From: Roseovarius faecimaris
Lineage (GTDB): Bacteria; Pseudomonadota; Alphaproteobacteria; Rhodobacterales; Rhodobacteraceae
NCBI RefSeq assembly: GCF_009762325.1
Contig: NZ_CP034348.1
Span: 1,122,501 to 1,186,500, forward strand
Length of the DNA stretch: 64,000 nt
Reading direction: 5' to 3'
Positions 36,190 to 45,079 of the stretch are shown here, piece by piece. The notes below the pieces were generated by a model. That model did not search any database and was not told the origin of the DNA. It saw only the letters and a list, made by a program, of their open reading frames with translations. Numbering within the stretch: position 1 is the stretch's first letter; each line of letters starts with the position of its first letter. The translations under genes were made by a program, and so were the position numbers.

Positions 36190-37833
36190 ATGGCGCGGTA
36201 TATCTTCATTACAGGCGGTGTTGTCTCCTCGCTCGGAAAAGGGCTTGCGTCGGCGGCTCTGGGGGCGCTCTTGCAGGCGCGCGGCTTCTCTGTCCGGCTG
36301 CGCAAGCTTGACCCCTATCTCAATGTCGATCCCGGCACGATGAGCCCGTTCGAGCACGGCGAGGTGTTCGTGACGGATGACGGCGCCGAGACCGACCTCG
36401 ACCTTGGCCATTACGAACGCTTCACCGGCGTTCCCGCGCGCATGACGGATTCGGTCAGCTCTGGGCGTATCTATTCCAATGTGCTGGAGAAGGAGCGCCG
36501 GGGCGACTACCTTGGCAAGACGATCCAGGTGGTCCCGCATGTGACCAATGAAATCAAGGAATTCATCGGCATCGGTGACGACGAAGTCGATTTCATGCTG
36601 TGCGAGATCGGTGGCACGGTGGGCGATATCGAAGGCTTGCCGTTTTTCGAGGCGATCCGTCAGTTCACACATGACAAGCCTCGCGGGCAATGCATCTTCA
36701 TGCACCTCACCCTGCTGCCCTATCTTGCGGCCTCGGGCGAGTTGAAGACCAAGCCGACCCAGCACTCGGTCAAGGAATTGCAGAGCATCGGCATCGCGCC
36801 CGATATCCTGGTCTGCCGCTCCGAACAGCCGATCCCCGAAAAGGAACGCGAGAAGATCGCGCTGTTTTGCAACGTGCGCAAAGAGGCCGTGGTGGCCGCC
36901 TATGACCTCAAGTCGATCTATGAGGCGCCGCTGGCCTATCACCGCGAGGGGCTGGATCAGGCGGTTCTCGATGCGTTTGACATCTCGCCCGCGCCCAAGC
37001 CGGACCTGACCGTCTGGCAGGATGTGAATGACCGCATTCACAACACCGATGGCGAGGTGAACGTGGCTATTGTCGGCAAATACACCCAGCTTGAGGATGC
37101 CTATAAATCCATCAAGGAGGCGCTGACCCACGGCGGCATGGCCAACCGGGTGAAAGTGAATGTCGAATGGGTCGATGCCGAAATATTCGACACCGAAGAC
37201 CCCGCGCCGCATCTTGAGGGCTTCCACGCCATCCTCGTGCCCGGCGGCTTTGGCGAGCGCGGCACCGAAGGCAAGATCAAGGCGGCGCAATTCGCCCGTG
37301 AGCGCAAGATCCCTTATCTCGGGATTTGTTTGGGTATGCAGATGGCCGTGATCGAAGCCGCGCGCAACCTGGCGGGACTGACCGATGCGGGCTCGGAAGA
37401 GTTTGACCACGAGGCAGGCAAGAAACGCTTTACGCCGGTCGTCTATCACCTCAAGGAATGGGTGCAGGGCAACGAGAAGGTCAAGCGGCAGGTGACGGAT
37501 GACAAGGGCGGGACCATGCGCCTCGGGGCCTATGACGCGGTGCTCAAGGAGGGCTCGAAAGTGGCCGAGGTCTATGGGACCACGGCCATCGATGAGCGCC
37601 ACCGCCACCGCTATGAGGTCGACACGAAGTATCGCGAGAAGCTGGAAGCCTGCGGGCTGACCTTTTCGGGGATGAGCCCTGACGGGCGCCTGCCGGAAAT
37701 CGTCGAATGGACGGATCACCCGTGGTTCATCGGCGTACAGTTCCACCCGGAACTGAAATCCAAACCTTTTGAACCGCACCCGCTCTTCGCTGATTTCGTG
37801 CGGGCGGCGGTGGAAACAAGCCGACTGGTCTGA
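36190..37833 (+). CDS. pyrG: CTP synthase
   Basis: A 547-residue PyrG that aminates UTP to CTP. The N-terminal amidoligase domain starts [20 protein letters not shown] and has [14 protein letters not shown]. The GATase domain has the cysteine nucleophile in [14 protein letters not shown] and the His/Glu pair in [12 protein letters not shown]. The length equals the family norm. Upstream of the ATG at 36190 lies a 210-base gap after secG that holds no recognisable element. Confidence 0.98.
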   Translation: MARYIFITGGVVSSLGKGLASAALGALLQARGFSVRLRKLDPYLNVDPGTMSPFEHGEVFVTDDGAETDLDLGHYERFTGVPARMTDSVSSGRIYSNVLEKERRGDYLGKTIQVVPHVTNEIKEFIGIGDDEVDFMLCEIGGTVGDIEGLPFFEAIRQFTHDKPRGQCIFMHLTLLPYLAASGELKTKPTQHSVKELQSIGIAPDILVCRSEQPIPEKEREKIALFCNVRKEAVVAAYDLKSIYEAPLAYHREGLDQAVLDAFDISPAPKPDLTVWQDVNDRIHNTDGEVNVAIVGKYTQLEDAYKSIKEALTHGGMANRVKVNVEWVDAEIFDTEDPAPHLEGFHAILVPGGFGERGTEGKIKAAQFARERKIPYLGICLGMQMAVIEAARNLAGLTDAGSEEFDHEAGKKRFTPVVYHLKEWVQGNEKVKRQVTDDKGGTMRLGAYDAVLKEGSKVAEVYGTTAIDERHRHRYEVDTKYREKLEACGLTFSGMSPDGRLPEIVEWTDHPWFIGVQFHPELKSKPFEPHPLFADFVRAAVETSRLV

Positions 37834-37964
37834 CAACATCTCCGGCCCGCGCATCCCCTGCTCGCGCGTGATGCGATATCACCCGGTTAAACGTCTCGAA
37901 AAACACCCGAGACATCCCCCGGGGCGATGCAGAAGCCGCGCGTCAGGGCGACATGCCCGCAGGC

Positions 37965-38537
37965 TCAGCCCTCTTCGGGTAGATACTTCAGATGCTCGCG
38001 GTTCACACCGAGCTCCATCACCGGGCTGAACACATCGAGAAGCACGTTCCGCTTCTCGGTCTGGATCTGTACCGAGCAGGGCAGCTCTTGCGTCTCGTAA
38101 AGCCCGTTGATGATCCGTTCATCGAGAATCCACCGCCCCCGGCGCCCTTCTTCACGATCAACTTGCTGATAGTCGAGCCAGCGTTTCAGGCGCCGGTCAT
38201 CGTCCAGGTCATGCCCCGGTTCCACCAGATAGAACCCGCTGTTGACCCGCAGGCAGATATTGTCGAGCACACGCGCAGCAGCGCGATGCGACTGGGGAAC
38301 GTCCCGCTTGGGCATATAGTTGAAACGCTCGGGTTCGCCGTTCAGGAAGGCGCTGAGGGCCGACGCCAGGTCGATGCATTTTTGCGCCATCACCCAGCCG
38401 AGCACTTCTTCGGGATAGAGCGTCCAGCGATAGGTGCGTGCGGCATGGCGAAGCTGATCGGCATCGGCCCCGCGGGCCAGAGCCTGTTGGTCTTCGGCGG
38501 TGCCAGTTGACCAGTCAAATTCGCCGCTGTCGCTCAT
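37965..38537 (-). CDS. Conserved hypothetical protein
   Basis: A 190-residue soluble protein with no recognised domain. It is rich in Arg, Asp and aromatics (RYTYRWTLYPEEV-like N-terminal part, LDNICLRVNSGFYLVEPGHD, RRLKRWLDYQQVDREEGRRG). It has no signal or membrane segment. The ATG at 38537 follows GGAG. A hairpin-like run (GTCTCG and CGAGAC, 37893-37912) lies past its stop, between it and convergent pyrG. It is probably a real lineage-specific gene. Confidence 0.72.
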   Translation of the reverse strand: MSDSGEFDWSTGTAEDQQALARGADADQLRHAARTYRWTLYPEEVLGWVMAQKCIDLASALSAFLNGEPERFNYMPKRDVPQSHRAAARVLDNICLRVNSGFYLVEPGHDLDDDRRLKRWLDYQQVDREEGRRGRWILDERIINGLYETQELPCSVQIQTEKRNVLLDVFSPVMELGVNREHLKYLPEEG

Positions 38538-38846
38538 TCTGTGTGCTCCACCAAGTGGTATCATTTCGTCATGGTTCTTCTCTAGGGGGGCTTCTGGATG
38601 AGATTGGGGTGCAAATGTGGCTGGCCTTGGGCAATGCCGTTTTATTGTTTCCGATGGGAGAATTCACTGGTGACTGCGCGGGTGGGCCAAGCGGCTCGGA
38701 GATCGTGGCGGGCGGCGGGGAAGGTGGATATGCCGATGGTGGCCGAGGCCCCGCGGCGGTTATTCGGCGGGCAAGGAGATCTGGCGGGCATCGAGGGCGC
38801 ACAAGCCCCTTTACGGCGCGCCCCGTGGCATGGTTAACCTTTGAGC
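38538..38846. other. Gene-poor gap before the TerB-like pair
   Basis: 309 bases between divergent genes. A 79-codon open frame (38598-38837) has no Shine-Dalgarno and an odd Trp/Arg-rich composition, so I do not call it. The left end, about 40 bases, is AT-richer and probably holds promoters. No RNA gene, repeat or operator stands out. Confidence 0.5.
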
Positions 38847-39305
38847 ATGATACTCAATCGTATTCTGCACGCCTTCGACGCGCCCAAACCGCAGCCGCTG
38901 CCCGAGCCCGATGCCAAGCTGGCGCTGGGGGCTCTGATGGTGCGTGTGGCCAAGTCCGACATGAATTACCAGGTCTCGGAGATCAGCCGGATCGACAAGC
39001 TGCTGGCGCGGCTCAATCGCCTTAAGCCGATCGAGGCCGCGAAGATGCGCGCCACCTGCGAAAAGCTCGACAAGGCCGCGCCCGACACGGTGGAGTTTGG
39101 CCGGTTGATCCGCGAGACGGTCAGCATGGAGGCGCGGCTCGATGCGCTCGAGGCCCTCTGGGAGGTGGTGCTGGCCGATGGGGTGCGCCGGGACGTGGAA
39201 TTGCGCGTGGTCGAAGAGGTGCGCGAGGCGCTGGGGCTGAGCGAGGCCGACAGCGATCAGGCCCGCAGCATTGCCGAAGAGACACTGGGCGGGGCAGGGA
39301 CATGA
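38847..39305 (+). CDS. TerB-like (DUF533/TerB fold) helical protein, copy 1
   Basis: A 152-residue all-helical protein with the TerB-like pattern: LALGALMVRVAKSDMNYQVS, EISRIDKLLARLNRL and EALWEVVLADGVRRDVELRVVEEVREALGLSE. The acidic residues in the two segments would bind metal. The ATG at 38847 is used; a TTG at 38841 is an in-frame alternative. It overlaps the second copy by 4 bases. The name does not imply tellurite resistance. Confidence 0.85.
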   Translation: MILNRILHAFDAPKPQPLPEPDAKLALGALMVRVAKSDMNYQVSEISRIDKLLARLNRLKPIEAAKMRATCEKLDKAAPDTVEFGRLIRETVSMEARLDALEALWEVVLADGVRRDVELRVVEEVREALGLSEADSDQARSIAEETLGGAGT

Positions 39306-39742
39306 TCGGGGATTTGTTCAAACGTCTGTTGCAGCCCGAGCCGGAGCCGCTGGATGAGATGGATGCGCGGCTTGCCCTGACCGCGTTGCTGGTGCGGCTG
39401 GCGCGGTCGGACGGGTATTATGCGGCGTCCGAAATCATGCGCATCGAAAAGATCGTCATGGCCCGGTTCGGCCTCAGCCATGACGCCGCGGCCGCCCTGC
39501 GCACCGATGCCGAGAAGGTGGAGGCCGAAGCACCCGATACCGTGCGCTTCACTCGCGCCATAAAGGATGCGGTCCCCTATGAGGACCGCGTCGGCGTGGT
39601 CGAGGCGCTATGGCAGGTGGCGCTTGCGGATGACGAACGCGACCATCACGAGGATGCGCTGGTGCGTCTTGTCAGTTCACTTCTCGGGGTCAGCGACATG
39701 GACAGCGCGCGGGCACGGCAAAGGGTATCCGGCGCGACATGA
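39302..39742 (+). CDS. TerB-like helical protein, copy 2
   Basis: A 146-residue paralogue of the preceding gene: LALTALLVRLARSDGYYAAS, EIMRIEKIVMARFGL and EALWQVALADDERDHHEDALVRLVSSLLGVSD. It overlaps its neighbours on both sides by 4 bases (ATGA), so three genes are translated as one unit. Two TerB-like proteins followed by a binding-protein-like product suggests a shared task, possibly metal or phosphonate related; this is inference. Confidence 0.86.
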   Translation: MIGDLFKRLLQPEPEPLDEMDARLALTALLVRLARSDGYYAASEIMRIEKIVMARFGLSHDAAAALRTDAEKVEAEAPDTVRFTRAIKDAVPYEDRVGVVEALWQVALADDERDHHEDALVRLVSSLLGVSDMDSARARQRVSGAT

Positions 39743-40497
39743 TCGCCAGCCTGCCGATGTATGACCCGCCCCCCCTGCAGGGCGCGAATGACAGGTTCTG
39801 GCAGGCCATCCGCGCCGAACTTGGCGAGGGGCCCGAGCACCTGACCCGGGGCGGCGATCTCTGGGAGCAGTGGCGCGCGCCCGATCTCGTTCTGAGCCAG
39901 ACCTGCGGCTACCCCTACCGCGCGCGGCTGCATGGCCATGTGACCCTTGTGGGCACACCCGATTATGGGCTGCCGGGCTGTCCGCCGGGCTATTACACTT
40001 CGGTCATGGTGGTGCGGGCGGAGGACACCCGCGACGGGTTTGCCGCCTTTGACGGCGCGCGTTTCGCCTTTAACGAGCCGTTGTCACAAAGCGGCTGGGC
40101 GGGCCCGCAGGTTTATGCGCAGGCCGAAGGCGTCTCATTCGGGCCGCCGGTGCAAACCGGCGGGCATGCGCTTTCGGCGCGTGCCGTGGCGGCGGGCAAG
40201 GCGGATATCGCCGGGATCGACGCCCTGACCTGGGAAGTGCTGCAAGAGCATGATCCGGTTGCGCAAGAGCTGCGTGTCGTGGCCCGCACGCAACCCACGC
40301 CCGTGCTGCCTTACATCACCGCGTCCAGTCGGGACGCAGCCAGGCATTTCAACGCGGTAAGCGCGGCGATCGCAGCGCTTGCCCCGGATGACCGCGCGCT
40401 TTTGCATCTGCGCGGCCTTGTGGCCATTCCGGCCGAGACATACCTCGCCGTGCCCAGCCCGCCGCCCCCCCAAGGGGCCAGCCATCTGCCGCAGTGA
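39739..40497 (+). CDS. Leaderless PhnD-like periplasmic-binding-fold protein
   Basis: A 252-residue protein resembling PhnD-type phosphate/phosphonate substrate-binding proteins: SLPMYDPPPLQGANDRFWQA, LVLSQTCGYPYRARLHGHV, YYTSVMVVRAEDT and ADIAGIDALTWEVLQ. Unlike transport binding proteins it has no signal peptide, so it should stay in the cytoplasm. It overlaps the TerB-like copy 2 by 4 bases. A sensor or ligand-carrier role is possible; the ligand is unknown. Confidence 0.78.
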   Translation: MIASLPMYDPPPLQGANDRFWQAIRAELGEGPEHLTRGGDLWEQWRAPDLVLSQTCGYPYRARLHGHVTLVGTPDYGLPGCPPGYYTSVMVVRAEDTRDGFAAFDGARFAFNEPLSQSGWAGPQVYAQAEGVSFGPPVQTGGHALSARAVAAGKADIAGIDALTWEVLQEHDPVAQELRVVARTQPTPVLPYITASSRDAARHFNAVSAAIAALAPDDRALLHLRGLVAIPAETYLAVPSPPPPQGASHLPQ

Positions 40498-40650
40498 CGT
40501 TGCGGCACCGCGCCCAAAAAGCCGTCAAATCGGACGTTCTTACCGCCAAATTGCACCTGAACCGCACAGATCGCGCGTTTTGCAAGTTGCATTAGTGCTT
40601 TTTTTCGGCCCTATTAACGTCTTGAACGCTGCCTCAACCCGGAGCTTGCC

Positions 40651-41427
40651 TTGGCCGACGAAACGCCCGTCATCGAGATTCGCAACCTGCACAAAGCCTA
40701 TGGTGCCCTGGAAGTCATCAAAGGTGTTGATCTTGTGGCCCGCAAGGGCGAGGTGATCTCGCTGATCGGATCGTCCGGGTCGGGAAAATCCACGATCCTG
40801 CGTTGCGCCAACCTTCTGGAAGACAGCCAGCAAGGCGATATCCTCTTCAAGGGAGAGCCGGTCAGATGGAAAGGCGAGGGGCTGCACCGCCATCCCGCCG
40901 ATCCGGCGCAGGTGCTGCGCATCCGGACCAATCTCAGCATGGTGTTCCAGCAGTTCAATCTGTGGTCACATATGACGATCCTGGAAAACGTGATGGAAGC
41001 ACCGGTAACGGTGCTGGGCCGCGACAAGGCCGAGGCGGAGAAGGCGGCGCGCGGCTATCTCGACAAGGTCGGCATCGGCGACAAATGCGATGTCTATCCG
41101 GCGCAGCTTTCGGGCGGTCAGCAGCAGCGCGCGGCGATTGCGCGGGGCCTGTGCATGGAGCCCGAGGCGCTTTTGTTTGACGAACCCACCTCGGCGCTGG
41201 ATCCCGAGCTGGAACAGGAAGTTGTCAGGGTGATCAAGGACCTGGCCGCCGAAGGGCGGACCATGATGATTGTGACCCATGACATGAAGATGGCCCATGA
41301 TGTCAGCGACCATGTCGTGTTCCTGCATCAAGGGCTGATTGAGGAAGAGGGCGCGCCGGAAACACTCTTTGGTGCGCCGAAATCAGAACGGCTGAAGCAG
41401 TTCCTCAGCTCGACAATGGCCGTTTGA
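40651..41427 (+). CDS. ABC transporter ATPase, polar amino acid type
   Basis: A 258-residue ATPase of the HisP/GlnQ group: Walker A GSSGSGKSTILRC, Q-loop VFQQFNLWSHMT, signature LSGGQQQRAAIARG, Walker B LLFDEPTSALDP and H-loop MMIVTHDM. The start is TTG with GGAG 6 bases before it. It heads an operon with the binding protein and two permeases, an uptake system for polar amino acids. TTGCAT (40587-40592) and TATTAA (40612-40617) are 19 bases apart and may be the promoter, though spacing is long. Confidence 0.94.
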   Translation: MADETPVIEIRNLHKAYGALEVIKGVDLVARKGEVISLIGSSGSGKSTILRCANLLEDSQQGDILFKGEPVRWKGEGLHRHPADPAQVLRIRTNLSMVFQQFNLWSHMTILENVMEAPVTVLGRDKAEAEKAARGYLDKVGIGDKCDVYPAQLSGGQQQRAAIARGLCMEPEALLFDEPTSALDPELEQEVVRVIKDLAAEGRTMMIVTHDMKMAHDVSDHVVFLHQGLIEEEGAPETLFGAPKSERLKQFLSSTMAV

Positions 41428-41464
41428 CGCGAAACTCACGAGAACAAACTAGGGAGAGATCAAT

Positions 41465-42184
41465 ATGAAGAAACTTGTTCTTGGCATGTCGGCTCTGGCG
41501 CTGAGCGCCAGCATGACGATGGCAATGGATGTGGTGCGCATGGGCACCGAAGGCGCCTACCCTCCGTGGAACTTCATCAACGACGCCGGTGAGGTCGACG
41601 GGTTCGAGCGCGAGCTGGGCGATGAGCTCTGCAAGCGTGCTGAGCTGACCTGCGAATGGGTCACCAACGAGTGGGACAGCATCATCCCGAACCTCGTCTC
41701 GGGCAACTACGACACCATCATCGCGGGTATGTCGATCACCGACGAGCGCGACGAAGTGATTGATTTCACTCAGAACTATACCCTTCCTGACCCCTCCGCC
41801 TATCTGGCGATGTCGATGGATGTGGATGTGTCGAGCGGCGTGATCGCGGCCCAGACCGGTACCATTCAGGCGGCGTTCATCGCTGAATCCGGTGCCACGC
41901 TTGTGGAGTTTGCCACGCCCGAAGAAACCATCGCCGCCGTGCGCAACGGTGAGGCGGATGCGGTTCTGGCCGACAAATCCTACCTGTCGCCCATCGCGGC
42001 CGAGGATGGTCAGCTGGTGATGCTGGAGCAAAGCGAGATGATCGGCGGCGGCGTCGGCATGGGCGTGCGCGAAAGCGACGGCGAACTGAAAGCCAAGTTC
42101 GACGCGGCGATCCAGTCGATGAAGGATGACGGCTCGCTCAACGCGCTGATCACCAAATGGGAAATCGGCGAGACTTTCGAGTAA
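41465..42184 (+). CDS. Polar amino acid ABC transporter substrate-binding protein
   Basis: A 239-residue periplasmic protein with a signal peptide to about residue 20 (LVLGMSALALSASMTMA). The SBP_bac_3 body has EGAYPPWNFINDAGEVDGFERELGDELCKRA, shown as family identity only, and SGNYDTIIAGMSITDERDEVIDFTQNY. It probably binds a basic or polar amino acid. AGGGAGA precedes the ATG. A hairpin right after it would reduce read-through into the permease genes, giving more binding protein. Confidence 0.93.
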   Translation: MKKLVLGMSALALSASMTMAMDVVRMGTEGAYPPWNFINDAGEVDGFERELGDELCKRAELTCEWVTNEWDSIIPNLVSGNYDTIIAGMSITDERDEVIDFTQNYTLPDPSAYLAMSMDVDVSSGVIAAQTGTIQAAFIAESGATLVEFATPEETIAAVRNGEADAVLADKSYLSPIAAEDGQLVMLEQSEMIGGGVGMGVRESDGELKAKFDAAIQSMKDDGSLNALITKWEIGETFE

Positions 42185-42199
42185 CGCCAGAACATAAGG

Positions 42200-42226
42200 G
42201 CGGGGCTGTCTGACGGCCCCGCTTTT
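42200..42226 (+). terminator. Attenuating hairpin after the binding-protein gene
   Basis: GCGGGGC at 42200-42206 pairs with GCCCCGC at 42216-42222 around a 9-base loop, followed by TTTT. It lies in the 47-base gap before the first permease gene and may terminate part of the transcripts. Confidence 0.6.
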
Positions 42227-42231
42227 CACAC

Positions 42232-43116
42232 ATGTTTTCTTATTGCGCCGATCCGACTGTCCTTGAAGGCCTGAGCTGGTTGTCCTGCTACCTGACGACC
42301 GGCAAGCATATGGCGTTTTACTGGTCGTTCGGGACGGTGCTTTTGCTGCTTTCGATCACCGCGCCCACCGCGCTGGCCTTCGGCTTTGCGGGCGCCTCCG
42401 CCGCGCGCTCGCGGATCTGGCCAGTCAGCTGGATCGGCAAGGGCTATATTGCTGTCGTGCGCGGCGTTCCTGACATTGCATTTTTCCTGTTCTTCGTCAT
42501 CGCGCTTGATCAGATGTTCGAATATGTGCGCCACAAGATCAAATGCCCGGATTGGGAAGAGCCGATCCGGCAGGGCAACGATTTTGTCGTGTGCCAGGCG
42601 GCCAAGCTGCCGCTGGGCGAGGCGCCGCAATGGGTGCATGAAACCTATGGGTTTTTCCTCGCGGTTCTGACCTTCGCGATCGTGTTCGGGGCCTTTGCGG
42701 CCAACGTGCTTTATGGCGCGATGCGCGCCGTGCCGCGTCCGCAGCTAGAAACGGCCGAAGCCTATGGCATGACCCGTCGTCAGACCTTCTGGCGGATCAT
42801 GGTGCCACAGATGTGGGTTTATGCGCTGCCCGGTCTGGGCAATCTGTGGATGGTGCTGATCAAGGCCACGCCGCTTCTGTTCCTGCTGGGGGTCGAGGAC
42901 ATCGTCTATTGGGCGCGAGAGCTGGGCGGTACGGCCAATCCCCGCTTCACCGACTATCCTCATGGCGACTGGCGGATGTGGTATTTCTTCGTGTTGCTGG
43001 TCTTCTATCTGGGCTTCACCAAGGTGTCGGAGTTTTTCCTTGAACGGCTGATGGTCAGGCTGACCCATGGCCAGGCCACCACCGGCGGCGAAGCGCAGCG
43101 GAGGGCAGGGGCGTGA
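42232..43116 (+). CDS. Polar amino acid ABC transporter permease 1
   Basis: A 294-residue HisMQ-type permease with about five membrane helices and the EAA-like loop ETAEAYGMTRRQTFWRIMVPQM. An insert between helices (KIKCPDWEEPIRQGNDFVVC) is cysteine-bearing and periplasmic. It pairs with the next permease, whose GTG overlaps its stop. Substrate specificity cannot be assigned beyond a polar amino acid. Confidence 0.91.
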   Translation: MFSYCADPTVLEGLSWLSCYLTTGKHMAFYWSFGTVLLLLSITAPTALAFGFAGASAARSRIWPVSWIGKGYIAVVRGVPDIAFFLFFVIALDQMFEYVRHKIKCPDWEEPIRQGNDFVVCQAAKLPLGEAPQWVHETYGFFLAVLTFAIVFGAFAANVLYGAMRAVPRPQLETAEAYGMTRRQTFWRIMVPQMWVYALPGLGNLWMVLIKATPLLFLLGVEDIVYWARELGGTANPRFTDYPHGDWRMWYFFVLLVFYLGFTKVSEFFLERLMVRLTHGQATTGGEAQRRAGA

Positions 43117-43916
43117 GCTGTTGGCAGACCATCCAGGACTACGCCCTGCGCAGCGTGGGCATCGGCGAGCGGCGCCTGCCGACAGAGTATACGCTCTGTG
43201 AGCAGTTCACGCTGATCGGCTCGGGCATGATCTGGAACATCTATTTCGGCGTGCTGGCGCTGATCTTCGGCTTTTTCCTGGCCACAGCGGTGGCCCTGGG
43301 CAAACAGTCGAACAACCGGATCATCCGCAAAACCGCTGAATGGTTCGTGCTGATCTTCCGAGGCTCACCGCTCTTCATTCAGTTCTTCTTTGCCTATTTC
43401 GCCTTCCTGTCGCTCAAGCAGGTCAGCCCGATCTTCGACCCGTTCACGGCGGCCTGGCTGGGCGCGCTGATCGTGCTGTTTCTCAACACAGCCGCCTATT
43501 CGGGCGAGATTTTCTATGGCGCGCTGCGCTCCATCCCCAAGGGCGATGTCGAGGCGGCGGATGCCTATGGTTTTTCCGGCTGGCCGCGCTTTCGCAAGAT
43601 CATCTGGCCGACCATGCTGAGGCTGGCCTGGCCGGCCTACACCAATGAGGCGATCTTTCTGTTTCACGCAACGACGCTGGTCTTCTTCTCGGGCTTTCCA
43701 AGCTGGGGGCAGCGTGGCGATGCGCTCTATTATGCGAATTTCTTTGCCGACAAGACGTTCAACCCCTTCGTGCCATACCCGATCCTTGCAGGCTATTTCA
43801 TCCTGCTGACCATGTGCATCATCGGGGTGTTCGGGCTGGCCAACCGCTATCTCAACCGGCATCTGCCGCAAGAGGCGCGCAGGATGAAGCGGCCCAAGAT
43901 GAACATGATCCGGTGA
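43113..43916 (+). CDS. Polar amino acid ABC transporter permease 2
   Basis: A 267-residue HisM-type permease starting at a GTG that overlaps the previous gene. The EAA loop is GDVEAADAYGFSGWPRFRKI, and the helices are around IYFGVLALIFGFFLATAVAL and FILLTMCIIGVFGLANRYL. It forms a heterodimer with permease 1. A REP-like palindrome starts 12 bases after its stop and may protect or end the transcript. Confidence 0.91.
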   Translation: MSCWQTIQDYALRSVGIGERRLPTEYTLCEQFTLIGSGMIWNIYFGVLALIFGFFLATAVALGKQSNNRIIRKTAEWFVLIFRGSPLFIQFFFAYFAFLSLKQVSPIFDPFTAAWLGALIVLFLNTAAYSGEIFYGALRSIPKGDVEAADAYGFSGWPRFRKIIWPTMLRLAWPAYTNEAIFLFHATTLVFFSGFPSWGQRGDALYYANFFADKTFNPFVPYPILAGYFILLTMCIIGVFGLANRYLNRHLPQEARRMKRPKMNMIR

Positions 43917-43927
43917 CAAAGCGGCGT

Positions 43928-43955
43928 GGTGCGTGGCAAGCACGCACCCTACCGG
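43928..43955. repeat. REP-like palindrome, copy 1
   Basis: GGTGCGTG at 43928-43935 and CACGCACC at 43941-43948 form an 8-base-pair hairpin with loop GCAAG, followed by CTACCGG. The same head, arms and CTAC tail recur at 57947-57973. Confidence 0.6.
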
Positions 43956-43956
43956 A

Positions 43957-44982
43957 CTATCCTCCGCAGATGCCTTGCAGCCGAAGCCAGTCCGCATCGC
44001 TCAGCACCGGCGGCGGGGCCTCGGCGGCGAAGGGGTCCGCCTCGATCAGGCCCAGCGTCGTTTCACCCGAGACATCCTCCGCATAGGCATAGGGCCGCGC
44101 GCGGATCTTCCAGACGTTGAACCCGGCCAGCAGCACGTCGTCAGACAGCGGGGCGGGGGGCTGGGTCAGCACGATCTTGGCGTAGGATTTGAGGGTTGCG
44201 TCCTTCAGCGCGCCGGTCGCCAGCAGGCGCACGCTGGCGCTCAGCCCGCCATGGGTCAGCAGGTCGCGCAGCGGGTCGTTGAGTTCTGCCCGCAGCCGCT
44301 CGGCCACCAGATACCCCGCAACCACGTCCGGGTCTTCATAATCTTCCACCAGAGAGCGGTTCAGAAGGACCGTGCCGCCGGGCAGGTGCGCCGACGGGGC
44401 CACCCCATCGCGCATCACCAGCACCTGTCCCGGTCCGTGCGGCGCGGGGATACGCCGGGCCAGCCGGGTCAGCACCTGTGCCCCGTCCCCCGCGCGGCAG
44501 GGGGGGCCGGTCACGGTCTGCAGATGGGTCAGAAGCGCGGCTCCGATCTCGGCTTTCTTGACCTGTGGAACAACCCGGACCGCATGGTCGCGCGCCGCAT
44601 TCGGCAACCAGAAAACGCCGAGCCCGATCAGCACCGCGAGGGCCGCGAGAACCATCACCAGCCGCAACCTGCCGGGATGCGGCCGCCCCCGCGCGATGGC
44701 GCTGCGCAGCTTCTCGATCGCCTTGATCATCTCGGCCTCATCCTCGCCGAGTTCCAGCGTCTCGCCGGGATCGCCATCGGGAAAGAAGATGGCCGGGCGC
44801 TGGCCCGGATTGGCCCGCTCCACCGCGGCCAGCGACCAATGCGCCAGGGCCCGGTCGCGCGTGTCGGTGATGGTCAGCGTGGCATCGCCAATCGAGATGA
44901 TCACATCCGTGCGTTGCGCATCCGGCGCAGGGCGCCAGAGCCCTGCCGCTTCCAGCCGCTGATATTTGCTGAGTGCCGTCAT
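43957..44982 (-). CDS. Hypothetical single-pass membrane protein
   Basis: A 341-residue protein of no recognised family. A cytoplasmic N-terminal part (TDVIISIGDATLTITDTRDR, beta-rich) precedes one membrane helix (LRLVMVLAALAVLIGLGVFW near residue 120). A larger extracytoplasmic C-terminal part follows (GPGQVLVMRDGVAPSAHLPG, GTVLLNRSLVEDYEDPDVVA, then helices). The pattern in that part, with EDPDVVAGYLVAERLRA, recalls M48-like peptidase helices but lacks HExxH. An in-frame start at 45057 also exists; the Shine-Dalgarno is weak for both. Confidence 0.68.
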   Translation of the reverse strand: MTALSKYQRLEAAGLWRPAPDAQRTDVIISIGDATLTITDTRDRALAHWSLAAVERANPGQRPAIFFPDGDPGETLELGEDEAEMIKAIEKLRSAIARGRPHPGRLRLVMVLAALAVLIGLGVFWLPNAARDHAVRVVPQVKKAEIGAALLTHLQTVTGPPCRAGDGAQVLTRLARRIPAPHGPGQVLVMRDGVAPSAHLPGGTVLLNRSLVEDYEDPDVVAGYLVAERLRAELNDPLRDLLTHGGLSASVRLLATGALKDATLKSYAKIVLTQPPAPLSDDVLLAGFNVWKIRARPYAYAEDVSGETTLGLIEADPFAAEAPPPVLSDADWLRLQGICGG

Positions 44983-45079
44983 GTCCGTGTGGGCCTGCTC
45001 CGCCTCGTTGCCGCAAAGGTAGCACAGACAGGGTGAAGCGGGCAATCGCGCAGTCACCGGAACAGAGGGCGTCCGGTCA

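Noticed and set aside
36157..37854. 565-codon open frame antisense to pyrG
   Set aside because: It is a shadow of pyrG, and its composition does not look like a real protein.
38598..38837. 79-codon open frame before the TerB-like genes
   Set aside because: No Shine-Dalgarno, an odd Trp/Arg/Ala composition and no family. Left as intergenic.
38847..39742. A tellurite-resistance operon based on TerB similarity
   Set aside because: The proteins share only the TerB-like helical fold; terC, terD and other partners are absent, so resistance is not supported.
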